Part shown: positions 22,003 through 35,300 of the stretch, in pieces | Numbering within the stretch: the first letter of the stretch is position 1 | How the letters are laid out: every line of letters starts with the position of its first letter | Notes under the pieces: generated by a model | Databases searched by the model: none | What the model was told of the DNA's origin: nothing | The model's input: the letters and a program-made list of their open reading frames with translations, nothing else | DNA from: Littorina saxatilis | Lineage: Eukaryota > Mollusca > Gastropoda > Littorinimorpha > Littorinidae | Assembly (NCBI RefSeq): GCF_037325665.1 | Contig: NC_090248.1 | Location: 12,397,061-12,461,060 of the forward strand | Length of the DNA: 64,000 bases | Reading direction: 5' to 3' | Program-made: the position numbers and the translations under genes

Positions 22003-22371
22003 CTTTCTTTACTTTATTTGGTGTTTAACGTCGTTTTCAACCATGAAGGTTATATCGCGACGGGGAAAGGGGGGGAGATGGGATAGAGCCACTTGTTAAT
22101 TGTTTCTTGTTCACAAAAGCACTAATAAAAAAACTTGATTGCTCCAGGGGCTTGCAACGTAGTACAATATATTACCTTACTGGGAGAATGCAAGTTTCCA
22201 GTACAAAGGACTTTCTTACATACTGCTTGACTAAAATCTTTACAAACATTGACTATATTCTATACAAGAAACACTTAACAAGGGTAAAAGGAGAAACAGA
22301 ATCCGTTAGTCGCCTCTTACGACATGCTGGGGAGCATCGGGTAAATTCTTCCCCCTAACCCGCGGGGGGTA
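22003..22371 (-). mobile_element. SINE-like retroposon, family A
   Basis: Full-length family A copy in minus orientation, with a deletion of about 10 bp in the AAAGGACTTAACATTTC region relative to other copies. Confidence 0.8.
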
Positions 22372-22737
22372 TCAAAGACATCACATACGGTGAAATAATC
22401 TGAAGGTGAACAGACTGGAATGGTGAATATCAACTGAAGCATCGTGACTTATCCGTATATAAAGAAATCGGCGGACTAACATTACTGACAAAGGTCTTGT
22501 ACAATGTGCTATTATTTCATCTCTCTTGCGTGAACAAGACTGAACAAAAAAAGAAGTCATCAGAACCCATTCATCAAGAGAATTGAGAATTTCCATTTCA
22601 ACATTTTTATGAAAACACATAATTTAAGCCCATATACTGCTTTATCAAAGCAAGTCCAAAAAGCTTAAACTTAACACATGCTCCCTGCAGTGTAGACACT
22701 TGGCTATAAACAATCGGCATTCATTGATGTACATGTA

Positions 22738-22921
22738 CAGTCAAACCTTCCCTTGCGACCACTGACCTTTTGAAAGCGATCACCTGCCCAAAACAACCAT
22801 TTGGAAGGATCCGAGACAATAATTGTTGTTTCCATATAATTCATCTTTCCATTGCGACCACCTGTTTATAACAACCACTTTGGTCGGTCCCTTGGATGGC
22901 CGTTATAGACAGGTTTGACTG
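22738..22921. mobile_element. Tc1/mariner-type MITE with CAGTCAAACC ends
   Basis: 184 bp, ends CAGTCAAACCTTCCCTTGCG and the inverse of CAGTCAAACCTGTCTATAAC, flanked by TA. Internally, repeated GCGACCAC and ACAACCA units are seen. It is non-coding. Confidence 0.75.
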
Positions 22922-23533
<612 letters not shown>

Positions 23534-24663
23534 ATCTGCATAATTATGTAAATAACTGTGCAAGTCAAAATGGAGTCGCTGTCAAGTGTGTCAGCAGCAT
23601 CATTATGAACTGTTGGATGAACTGATTTCTGCACATTTTTCATTCATTTTCCCCCCTGATGACTTGGTATTTCAGTTTACAATACACTAGTCATTCTCTT
23701 TTTACTCTGACATGTACAGTGTGCAAAACCTTGGGAATAAAAAACCTAGTCCATGCACCAACTTTTTTTCCTTGCCTTTCTTTACATGGTGTTTTGAGAA
23801 AAAGAAGAATCTTACAGTCATCAACCTTTTATCTTATTCTTCTCAAGAAATGTTGTTCCTCCTTAAAATTATACATTTGTAATGCACATCAAAGTTATAT
23901 GTTCAAGAGCTGAGTGATTCTTGAAATAAAAAAATGTTTAAAACGAAACCTGATACGATTTATTGTTGGCATTTGTTGCACTAACGCAGTGTGTGCATGT
24001 TCATTTGCGTGTGTGTATGTGCATTCCTATAGTTATGAACGCATTATGAATGCCATAGTAAACTCATGAGACTTCCCTTTTTACCCAACACAGTCTAACA
24101 CAACCACCTAAAGACAAGTTACTCCATCAAAGCAAATTAATAACCCCTTTTTGTAGTTTAAACAAGCCGCGTGAAGCAATATCAAATATTTAATCAATCT
24201 GTCATCCTGAAACTAAAAGAACAACACTAAAAAAACAACCAACAACGAGTAGTATACCTACACGTACATACATGTACAACCCAACGTCAATAAACGGATA
24301 TGAAAAAAAATTTCAACAGTGTAGTTTTTATTTTACACTTTTATTTCTCTCATTCTCAGCATTCAAATTTCCGATTATGCAACCCTGTAGTGTATATATA
24401 ATGTGTAACTTTTGTCGAAATTTCTTCTCACAATCTTACTCAAAATGCGCATGTACCCATTTAAAGATACTGTCCATTTGGTGTAAGAAATAGTGTGTCC
24501 CACCACAAATCTGCTGTCCATTGTATGCGAGAAAAAGATCTTTCCGTTTGGACACATACTGTACCCAACTCAATGGACTGATACTTCCTGTGCAGATTGG
24601 GAATATTTTGTTGACATAATTGTCACTTACACAATCCCCAGAAATGCTTAGAAAGCAGTGTGG
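23534..24663. other. Gene-less stretch
   Basis: AT-rich intergenic DNA with short open frames only. No repeat family or gene was recognised. Confidence 0.45.
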
Positions 24664-24996
24664 GGGTTTGTTTGTTTGTTTGTTTGTTTGTTTGTTTGTT
24701 TGTTTGCTTAACGCCCAGCCGACCACGAAGGGCCATATCAGGGCGGTGCTGCTTTGACATATAACGTGCGCCACACACAAGACAGAAGTCGCAGCACAGG
24801 CTTCATGTCTCACCCAGTCACATTATTCTGACACCGGACCAACCAGTCCTAGCACTAACCCCATAATGCCAGACGCCAGGCCACTAGATTGCCAATTTTA
24901 AAGTCTTAGGTATGACCCGGCCGGGGTTCGAACCCACGACCTCCCGATCACGGGGCGGACGCCTTACCACTAGCTAGGCCAACCGTGCCGGTAGTG
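24664..24996 (-). mobile_element. tRNA-derived SINE with (CAAA)n tail
   Basis: Read on minus, the head is tRNA-like, with box A TGGCCTAGCTAGTGG and box B GGTTCGAACCC. The body includes TGGTTGGTCCGGTGTCAG and the end GTCGGCTGGGCGTTAA, followed by a CAAA repeat. It is nearly identical to the copy at 54718-55029, so the family appears fairly young. Confidence 0.9.
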
Positions 24997-25404
24997 TAGG
25001 GGTAAATGTTGGTCTGTGTACAAGAGGAAGGGTGCTCTTATCCCCTGTAGAAGCCTGCAGAGATACTGATGTACATGTACATACATGTAATTGCTAACAT
25101 GAGAAGAACGGTACCCTTAAATCCACCATTCATATTTTCCACTTCACAACAGTTATTTGTATTTGTTTCCTATTTCAGAAAACAAAAAGGCACACAAACA
25201 AAACCTACATTAATAAAAAAAAACAAAAGTGAGAATTAAAAAAACAAATAAAAAAACAACAGAAGTAAAATACATGTACAGACAAAAACCTTATCACCAA
25301 CTCACTCAACTGAATCTTTCACCACCACTGTGTTTATATGATTAAAAAATTAAAATATATATATTTGTTTACCTGAGTAAAAGTGATTCAAATGGTTCAA
25401 GAGC
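24997..25404. other. Gene-less AT-rich stretch
   Basis: A-rich intergenic sequence with no supported feature. Confidence 0.5.
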
Positions 25405-25890
25405 CTTACTAGGGGGGTCCGGGGGCATGCCCCCCCGGAAAAAAAATTCTCCAAAGAACCCAGATGGTGCAATCTGGTGTCATCTGAGCTCCAAGTTTGC
25501 CATTAAATTCTGTTTTTAGAATCAGAGTTTTTAGTACCAATTTTTGCTTTTTTGAAGAAAAAAAAATATATATACATGCATTATATGGTTTAAATTTGTT
25601 AAAAAATTGATCTGTTGAGACAAACAGGAAAATGTAACTTGTAACACAATCTGTGCAATCTGGTTTACTTTCAAACATAAAAGTTCAAGTAACTGAGGCG
25701 GGCGGTAGCAGTGCGTGAACAAAGTACGGAAAGTTTTCGCGGGCTTTTGCGCAAAGGCAAAAGTAACCGGTGCTTTTTTTGTGTGCCTCCCCCCTTTATT
25801 TTTTCGGCGGACACTTTTGCTTTTTCGGCGGAACAAAAAAAAAATTCGGCGGAAATCCGCCGTTCGGCGGACAATTCCCATGCCTGAAAA
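25405..25890 (-). mobile_element. Unclassified repeat-like element with GGCGGA motifs
   Basis: Read on minus, it starts GGCATGGGAATTGTCCGCCG, contains four or five TCCGCCGAA/TTCGGCGGA units in a short space, and ends with a GGGGGCATGCCCCC palindrome followed by CCCTAGTAAGG. The structure looks like a dispersed repeat, but no second copy is in this window. The 149-residue minus frame crossing it is not supported. Confidence 0.35.
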
Positions 25891-26219
25891 TACTTGCCAG
25901 CACTTTTGTTTTCTTTTCTTCTTTTTTATTTTTTTTAATTTTTTTACGTATATATATAATAGGCTCCTTAACAAATACACAAAGAAAGATATGTGCTACC
26001 GATGCACCCCAAATATGTTCCTCTTATTCTTTTGTAGCTTATTTACATAAACACATGCACATACATACACAATCACAATGATTCATTTTACATCTCTTCC
26101 AGTTCAAGCATGCTCAACTGATAGAACTTACGCCCAGCACAAAAATTACACAGTGCATTCAAGAGGTAGTTAAACAGAACACAACTAAATACATTCATTC
26201 ACTTCACTTGTCATTGTTC

Positions 26220-26290
26220 GATTTTCACCGCATCCGCTGGAGAGAATCATCTCCTTGATGAAATCAGCGCTTCTCTCCTCAGGGGAAAGA
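26220..26290 (-). pseudogene. Duplicated fragment of the RAD18 C-terminus
   Basis: This repeats, with about 80% identity by eye, the last coding segment of the RAD18 gene at 26390-26455. Read on minus it encodes RSADFIKEMILSS, matching RSDDFVEEMILSP in the gene. It lies just past the RAD18 stop and has no start or splice signals of its own, so it is a small tandem duplication of the 3' end of the gene. Confidence 0.65.
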
Positions 26291-26364
26291 ACCTGCACAG
26301 TATTTTCACAGTGCATTCAATGTGTCAAAATGACAAAATCCAATGCATGCAGTAACAAAATGTT

Positions 26365-29309
26365 TCACTTTCGCCTCGCTTTTCGTTGTTTGGTTTTCAC
26401 AGCATCCGCTGGTGACAGTATCATCTCCTCGACAAAATCGTCACTTCTCTCCTCATTGTATCTCAGCTCTTCAACTTCTGTGTACCTTCGTTTTTTGGAG
26501 TTGGCTATTCCTTTGATGGATGATGTTTCCTTGTCTCTTACAATGGACGACGCAACAATGTTTTCTGTAGCTGTGATATCGGCAACAGTGTTTCTTCTGT
26601 GTTTTTTCTGCTTTGTTTTAGGGGAGTGTCTTTGTAAGGAGTCAGGAATGTTTTCAGTTACTTCGTTGTTTGCACTTTCACTGCCTTTGCTTTGAGAAGC
26701 ATCTGGGATATTTTCTGCGTTCGGAATGTTTTCTGTTACCTTGTTTTTACTGCCTTTGCTTTCTGAGGAATCAGGAATGCTTTCTGTTAATTTCTTACAG
26801 GTAGCTTTACTGCGTGAGTGTTTCTTTCCCATGACTAAGTCCGTCTGTTCAGTAACCGTACTTGACGAGGCTCTGCCGTTCTCATTTTCATGAGCCCTTG
26901 ACCTTGGCTTCTTTCGCTGGTGAGTCTGTACTAGTTCGTCTTCTACTGACTTCTTTCGCTGGTGAGTCTGTACTGGTTCGTCTTCTACTGACTTCTTTCG
27001 CTGGTGAGTCCGTACTGGTTCGTCTTCTACCTCTAGTGCAGCAACTTTTTCAGCGTCTTCTATCTTGTGATCTGATGATGTTGCAGCTTCCTTCGATTTT
27101 GAAGAGACATGATCGCAAGATTTTGGTGCCGGTTTGACTGACGCTGTGGCAGTTTCCTTTGATTTTGATGAGAGATGATTGAGAGATTTTGGTGACAGTT
27201 TCATGCTGGTGAACTCATTTTCTTCATCCTTCATGCAAGGACGTAGCAAAACCTTTATCCTTCTCCTGGGCTTCTGGGCAGGCTTTTTCTTTTTCGTGTT
27301 CTCTTTACAAACTTCTTCAACACTTTGCTCCTTCATAATCACCTTGTCTTCCGTATTAGTCATATTACTCTGTGTAGACTTTGTCAGATCATCCTCTCCC
27401 TTGTTTTCTACACAAGCTTCTGTGTGTGCTTCTTCTGTACCCCCAGATCTGCCTTCACAAGAACTGTGCACCCCATCTGCATTACCATGTACTTCATTTT
27501 CAACACCAACCTCTATCCCCTTTTCACCACCATCACCCCTGTGCATCTCATCTTCTGCATTAATCTCTTTCTCATTTTCCACGCTTTCTTCTAGTTCTAC
27601 CCTGTTTTCCACGCTTTCTTCTAGTTCTACCCTGTTTTCCATGTCACCCAAAGTTTCACTGTCTGCATTGCTGCATTCTTTGTCTGCATCATCTTGTGTG
27701 TCGTCTTCTACCGACTCTGAGAAACTCTGTTGTGACAGGTAGGGGATATCACTGACCCTGGCTCTCAGTCCTGCAAACCGTACCGACTTCATGTGATGGC
27801 TGGCGCTCTTTTGCTTTTTCTTTAGCAGAGACTTGAGTTTCGGGACAGGGAGTGGCGCTTCTGTAGACTCCCCACCCTCTTGTTGATCTCCTTCTAAACG
27901 TTGCTGGTCTTCAGTTGCAGTTTCGCGTTCCTCAAAGCTGCCGGTTGTTGTTGTTGGACCTCCCACCTCTCTCTCTTCTGTTGCTGAGACAAGTTCCCCT
28001 GCATCCTCTTCTTCCGACATACCTTCCATCATTTCTTGGCTCTCCTCAGGCACTGTTGCGAGTTTTGTTGAAACTTGTACAGCGTGTAACTGAGAAGCTT
28101 CTAAGTCTTTTTGTGATGTCCCCAGAAGACAGCATGCCTCATTTACTATTTCACTTCTGTTGCCCTTGGTAGTTTTCTTCTTTGCAGAAACTTTGCATTT
28201 CTTTGAAGTTTCTGTTGCAACCTCTTGGTTCTTCTGTGGAGATGTGTCCTCAGCATCCGACACAGATTGGGATTGATTTTGACAATCTGCATGAGAAATG
28301 TCTGCGCCTTCTGAAGATGTGGATTGAGATTTCTGGCGCTTGGGCTTCTTGGGCTGTTCTTCTTCTTTTTCAGCTGGAACTTTACAGGCTCTCTTTCTTT
28401 TTCGTTCTCTTGGTGCACTTTCAGGCATTGGATCCACTGGCAAAGTGTTACAGAAGTCTCCAAGGGATGCCTCACTACTACAGCCATTTGTGTGAGACTG
28501 TTTGATAAGTTGTGTAACATCCCTGTCCCCGAGGCTTGCATTGTGTGAGACTTTAGAGCTTGGTTCATCAGCTAAACTGGATTTTTCCTTTGGTTGAGAA
28601 ACTTCCGTGTCTCTGTGGCTTTTTTCCTGTGATACTTCAGGGCTTGGTACTTTCTGAGAAATTTCTGGATTGGACTTGCCTGAAAGCACGGCACTAACAC
28701 AAACCTCTGCCACAGCTGCAACTTCACAGTTCAAACTGGACGCACCTCTTGAACCCTCCAAGGAGCTGTCTAACTGAGACCTGTCTGATGAAGAAGAATC
28801 TTCACTCAGTGTTTCAAATTTATCTGCATCTTTCCACGTTGGTTTGGAAGGTCTCAAAGCTCTTTTGCTTTTAGCTTTCAGCTCTGCAGGCACAACTTTT
28901 TCCACAGATTTAGAGTCAGGGTTGTACTCAAAAACATCTGAGCCTGTCTCCTCTCCTGTGTCTTCCATGGAATCCTGGCTCATTCTGTCATCATTGTCAG
29001 TGTCAAGGGTAAACACATGAGGTATGGTTGAACTGTCTGCTTGGTGACTTGGAACTGAGTGATGTTTGTCCAATGAGTGAACGCCGTCATCATCACTATC
29101 CTCTTCTCTGTCTAAATGGACATCAGCAGCAGAAGAAACACCAGTCTGCTTTGTCTCGGAATGTGAGGCAACAGTTTGTGTTGGTGCCTGGTCAGGATCA
29201 GCTGCTGTGGAGGTTGACATGGAGGCAGTGGCTTGACGTTGTCTGGCAGACCTCATCCCGCTTCTGGCTTGTTGTATCAGGCTCTGGAACTGGTTCTTGT
29301 TCTTTGAGG
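26365..29309 (-). CDS. RAD18: RAD18 terminal exon: giant acidic/basic tail
   Basis: A single open stretch of about 980 codons follows a TTTTTTCCCCAG acceptor. Only the first 25 or so residues (SKNKNQFQSLIQQARSG) are conserved RAD18. The rest is Ser/Glu/Asp/Lys-rich and predicted disordered. Visible landmarks: two basic clusters near 28322-28412 (PRERKRKRACK and PKKPKRQK, like a nuclear localisation signal); a KSVRF motif near 27775-27790 resembling the RVxF dock for protein phosphatase 1; a 30-bp repeat encoding VENRVELEES twice (about 27575-27640); a 42-bp repeat encoding SVEDEPVQTHQRKK three times (about 26905-27035); and a repeated VTENIPD motif (26640-26800). The opposite strand shows only shorter frames, so the minus frame is the real one. 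Confidence 0.85.
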
Positions 29310-32300
29310 CTGGGGAAAAAACAACAACTGCCGTTAGCCTACACAATACGAATCATGTTCTGATGAATTGCCAGAAAAAAATCACAAAAACCAAAATCTA
29401 ATGTGTTACATAACTTACAAGAGTTTCCACATCTTTCTCTTCTCAGAATTCTCAATCTTTTTCCAAGCATTCTGCCTGTTTTTCAAAACTAAATAAACTT
29501 GGCTTATTAGGTATAAGACCATGAAAGTCTAAACAAGCATGAAAGCATTCATACATACCCTAGGCCATAATCGAATCCAGATTTCTGTCATATACCGGAA
29601 GAATCCCACCCATTTCTTTATTTGTTTCTTTATTTGGTGTTTAACGTCGTTTTCAACCACGAAGGTTATATCGCGACGGGGAAAGGGGGGAGATGGGATA
29701 GAGCCACTTGTCAATTGTTTCTTGTTCACAAAAGTACTAATCAAAAATTTGCTCCAGGGGCTTGCAACATAGTACAATATATTACCTTACTGGGAGAATG
29801 CAAGTTTCCAGTACAAAGGATTTAACATTTCTTACACACTGCTTGACAAAAATCTTCACAAAATTTGACTATATTCTATACAAGAAACACTTAACAAGGG
29901 TAAAAGGAGAAACAGAATCCGTTTGTCGCCTCTTACGACATGCTGGGGAGCATCAGGTAAATTCTTTCTCGTCCCAACCAATATGGGACTCCCCCTAACC
30001 CGCGGGGGGTGAATCCCACTCATGAAATTCACACACTTTTCAAAACCTTTCATAAATGACCACTTTAAGAACCTGGAAAATGATACTTCAGTTTCCCTCT
30101 TTCCTGTCCAAAGGGAACATCTTAGTGGTGGCAAAGGGAACATCTTAGTGGTGGCAAAGGGAACATCTTAGTGGTGGCAAAGGGAACATCTTAGTGGTGG
30201 CAAAGGGCCGCACAGGAAGCAAGTTGATAGAACACCATGGAAAATCTTTGCCAGCCCAAAGTACACCAAAAGGGCTCATTTTTTTCTCATTTATTTTTGT
30301 GACTTGCTGCTTAAAAAAGAAAGTAAAAACATCACTGCCAAAATGTTATCTCATAATTTGTGACCCTCCACCACGAAATGAGTCGCATGTCACCTCGCGC
30401 GGTTCTGCGCTAGGCTTAATATAAGTCCGGGGAGTGTCTGGTAACAGTGTGAGGGTCACCTTAGTCACAGGCTTATAACTCAAACAGTTGCTCTTTTCTA
30501 CAACGGTTTTCACTACTGGATAGAGCATAAAAAACTCTTTAGGAAAATGTAAAAATATGAAAATCTTGCAAAGGTGACATGCGACTCATTCCGTGGTGGA
30601 GGGTCACAATTTGTGATGTATGTTATTGGAACTATACAAGAAAAGGAGGCCGTTCAAATAGAATACTTCACTATACAACAATGATGCTGCTCACTCACCA
30701 TATTCCTTGTTAGCTTTCTCTACGTCTTCTTTCTTGGAGTCCTTTGTAAAGCGCAGTATCTGAAACAAAACAAGACAAGAGTCAAGACAATAACAACGAC
30801 AAAGGATGTTAGAGAGGCCTGTATAGCAGATCTTTTTTACTGTCCGTAGCTTCTTAGTCGTGTTGTTCCGATGGTTTTAATTTTGAAGGAAAACAATGTT
30901 CAGGGATGCACAATGAGTTTTCTCTGCGTGACATGTGAAGCATATATTACTTCAGTGAAACAACCAGATCTTTCTTTATCAGCTTAAAATTCAATAGCCA
31001 AAGAAAATTGCAGCGTAACAAAAATTGTGTCATTTTGTGTTGAAAATCTTTGCATTCTGCAGTGGTACAGTGACAGGTTGGAAGAAAAAAGCTCTCCAGT
31101 AAAAAAGGAAATCTCTCCCTTGTCAGCAGAGATTTCCATCTCACACGGCATTAAGTCTCAGGAAACATGAATACACGCATGCAGGAAAAAAAAAATATGG
31201 GTAGCGCCGTATGTATGGCAGCTCGCTTTCCCCAGGGAGAAAGCAGCCCGAATTTCCATGAGGGTAACCTCACTGGATTGTAAATCCAATCCAATCCAAT
31301 CCAGTGCTATGATGAGTTCACACACAATGCAATCTGTTAAGCTGCTGTACATTCAAAGGGAGACAACCTCTTAAGAAAAGTAGGTTTCCCACACACTAGG
31401 AAGCCGAGAGCGGAGCTTTACAACTTACAGACTGGCCACTGGTTGAGGATTTGGAGCTGAGCTTCTTCTGGAGTTTCTGAGTCTCTTCAAACTCCTTGAC
31501 CAGTTCACTCACTGAAACAAAGCATGTTCTATTTGACAAAAAGCTCTGCATTCACACAGATCCAGGTCTTAAACAACTCTCTTGATAGGTAAAAAGAAAG
31601 TCTTAAATGTTGATGTCGTCACTTGCAATGAAAAAACTCATGTACACTAGTGAAAATAAAAAAAGTCTTCTTGAGTGCCAACAAATAAATAAATTAAAAG
31701 GCTGTCTGCTGTAACATCAAACATATCTGAGGCTACATAGTCATAGACAATAAAAAGAAACGTAGCCTTCTGCAAACTAGTCGCCAATCCCTACACATTT
31801 TCTTTTTTGACAATGATTCGAATGAACCAAAATTTCTCCACCACATGGCCCATTCCTTAACGTGGTGTGGTGGTTTGCGTGTCTCGGTGACCCTAAGAGC
31901 TATGCCAGCGGGAGTGTAAACTCCTGGCAGGGCTTCCCAAGCTGGACAGGTCGAAAGGTAGAGGCCAGACTAATATGGACCAACCTTGTGCTCACAGGGC
32001 AGGTCCTTGGGCCATGAGCTAAGGGTGAGGTAACCCTGACAGAAACCTCGAGTGCTGAAGACGTATGTGTTGGGCCGCACGGCGCACTCCAACAAACCAC
32101 AACACTACGCATCAACTGCCATTATGACACTTGGAAACAGAATTGACAGCAATGGTGCTCGCCCTGTGAGGATCCACCAGGCAGGTGCAGCGCCGGGCTC
32201 CGCGCCTCAAAGGAGTCCACCCTCAGCTACTGGAGGTCCCTTCATCTCGTCTTGTGGAGCCAGGGGACGAGAAAGGAGTGCCCTCCCCCATGTGTTCTTG

Positions 32301-35300
32301 TGGGGAAGCAGAGCAGGACACGGCCCACATCCTACGAGACTGCAGGAACCACCAGGTGCTGAGAGAGGAAATCTGGCCAATGCCGGAGTCCCTGCACAAC
32401 AAGCTGTACGGGCCAGTGGCTGCGCTGCAGAGGACCACTAATTATATCTCAAGATCTGGACTCCAAGTGTGATCGGCGATCAAAAAGAAGAAGAAGAACC
32501 AAAATTTCTAAGGATGTCAATCACCCTTTTCTTGGCAAACTGAATGAGTCAAGAACTTACTGTCTTTCGGGGCGAGAGAATCACAATCAGCATTGAAGTA
32601 CAGGGTGAACTCATGGTGTCGCTTTATCATTGTCTGCAGAGGAATACAAAACTTCCATTAAAAGAACACAGTATGTGTACAATGTCTGGTCAATTCCACA
32701 GTTCACAAAAGAAACCTCCTAAAATTACGATAAAGCTTTTAAGACCTTACAAAATCTGAAGAAAAAAATCCGGTTTTACAAGTAAGAAAGTCTTAAAATA
32801 AAATTGTAGCGAATTCATAGAGGTTATGAACAGAAAATTTGACAGTGACACTGACAAGGTTATGTTGTAAATTGGACAGTGACACTGACAAGGTTATGTT
32901 GTAAATTTGACAGTGACACTGACAAGGTCTTTCTTTCTTTATTTGGTGTTTAACGTCGTTTTCAACCACGAAGGTTATATCGCGACGAGGGAAAGGGGGG
33001 AGATGGGATAGGGGAAAGGGGGGAGATGGGATAGAGCCACTTGTTAAGTGTTTCTTGTTCACAAAAGCACTAATAAAAAAATTGCTCCAGGGGCAAGAAA
33101 CGTAGTACAATATATGACCTTACTGGGAGAATGCAAGTTTCCAGTACAAAGGACTAAACATTTCTTACATACTGCTTGACTAAAATCTTTACAAACATTG
33201 ACTATATTCTATACAAGAACCACTTAACAAGGGTAATAAGTGAAGAATTTTATGGGTGAGAAAAGGAAAGTAATTAGGGGGCGCGAGGCACTGACAAGGT
33301 TATGTTGTAAATTTGGGGGTATGAAATGAGATGATTGGGTTGGGTATAGGTTCCCAAAAACAATCACCAGAACTGCAATTTGCCAGTAAGTGTTAAATTG
33401 TTCTATAAACAACTTGTCACCTGCTTGCAAGCACAGATTAGAGAAGCTGAACAGAAAACCACTGCCTTCCCAGATGTGTGGTTTCCCATTTGCATTTGAT
33501 CTCTTGAAAATAATTCTTTTCTGTGAGAACAATCACCACCAAAGATCTGTCCAGGGGTGTTATGCATGAGTGACGTCTAAACGTTTAGGCGGCGTGCAAA
33601 CAGCGAGTGCCGCCAACCGCGAGATACACGGTATGCACGGGTGGCGACTACACGCTTGTACCACCGAAACTGGCGACTAAATTTAGACGTGCTCCGGAGG
33701 TCGTCTAAATGGTTTACACGCCAACTTCAGTGAACAGAATGGCCATTTTCATGGTTTTCCGCCATCAAAGTCGACGAATTTTTTCGCCGTAGTCGCTTTT
33801 AGACAGAACCCAATAGTTGGAAGTGCTGGACTAAAAATTTTGTTGTTGTTGCGAGATTCACTTCCCTTGTCATATTATTTTAGAACCAACACCGATACGA
33901 AGACATCTTTGATTCGTTTCAGAGCAAAGTAGCACTGACCCATATTTCACTGGTGCCGTTTTTGACTCTCAGCTTTTACGCGACAGGCACCCTCTTGCTC
34001 GTTTCATCTTTTGCGCCTCCATTTCTCCACGCTCTCCGTCCCACTGACCCATATTTCACTGCTCTCCGTCTCTGAATAGTCGCACTCCCCGTGCGAGGAA
34101 GCGGGAGGATGTTATCGAATGACCCTAGCGCATGCGCAAAGGAAGGAATTCCTCGTTATAAAAATAGATTGACTGGTGACCTTGCTTTACACGGCAACTT
34201 GAAAGTCGGCGGTCTGGTCGTCACCCGTGCATACCGACTGAGCGCCTGCGGTAGGCGGCGACTTTCAAGTCATGACTTCGCTGAAGTCGGCGTGTACTTT
34301 CGACGTCACTCATACATAACACCCCTGGGTTCTCTTACTCTTAGACATATCACATACTAAGTGTCAATATCCAGCTGCTTCCTGTGCAAAGAGTGAATTT
34401 TTTCCTGGAATAATTTTCAAAGATTATTTATCTTTGCCATTGGTTTTGAAATTGATTCATCCAAAAATTGTCCCACTCAGCACAAAAAACCAGCCAGGCT
34501 GTGTATTTATGGTATGCGTTAACATTCAAACTTGCTCTTAGTCTTGACAGTTGAATGCAACGTAGAACCCTGGGCAGGTCAATGGTGATTTACAACATGA
34601 CCTTCACAGGTTGGTTGCTTGGTTGTTGGCTTTTCATGTCTCTATTCAGGATGATTCAATTTTGTTTCCTATTCTCAGTTTATACACTTTAGTGATCTCT
34701 GCGATTGCTAACTATTTAGTTCAATCACAGTAAAGTGAAGACAGTTCTAAAACAAATCATATGTTTTCACAATTGTTAGTGTTACTTCAGCTCAAAATGA
34801 ATCAACTGTTATTCAAAATCTTCATCTCCTTCAAAAAGTTAAAAATCTTGTCTGTGGGGATGTCCCAGAGTCTACACAGGAAGGAATGTATCTTTAACCT
34901 CTTCACTGCCACAGTATAACAGCATTTTGGTATTGCTGTGTGCCAGGGCAAAATTTCGCTTTCTTCGGTAGGTTCACTAATCTGTTCACTGCTTGATCAT
35001 TTATTGAGATATCTCTTAGATCTTTGGCATGTGTTTTGCTTATACCCTTGGCTATTATAGGATGACATGATCATTGGACTTTGTTTGTGATTGTTATAGT
35101 AAAAATTGATATGACCATTTTTGTCAAAAATTACAGTTTCCGGACTTACACACACACACATTGCAGCACGTAAAACCACACAAAACACAAAACTGGTGTC
35201 AAACATCAGGTACTCACATTACAGCCCATAAAAGTATTCTTCTGTGTGGTAATCCATAAATCACTTCTTGTAGAGCTTCCAGAACACTGTATCGCTTGAA

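Noticed and set aside
24900-24990. A tRNA gene on minus (also 54724-54790 on plus)
   Set aside because: The tRNA-like head is followed by a SINE body and CAAA tail in both places.
26255-28568. Several plus-strand frames (up to 187 residues) and alternative minus frames over the RAD18 last exon
   Set aside because: They are shadows of the 980-codon minus frame, which continues the RAD18 reading frame across a consistent splice junction.
29310-29346. The ATG at 29346 as the true start of the long minus frame
   Set aside because: The 12 codons before 29309 are intron (TTTTTTCCCCAG acceptor), and the phase from the exon at 30699 joins exactly at 29309.
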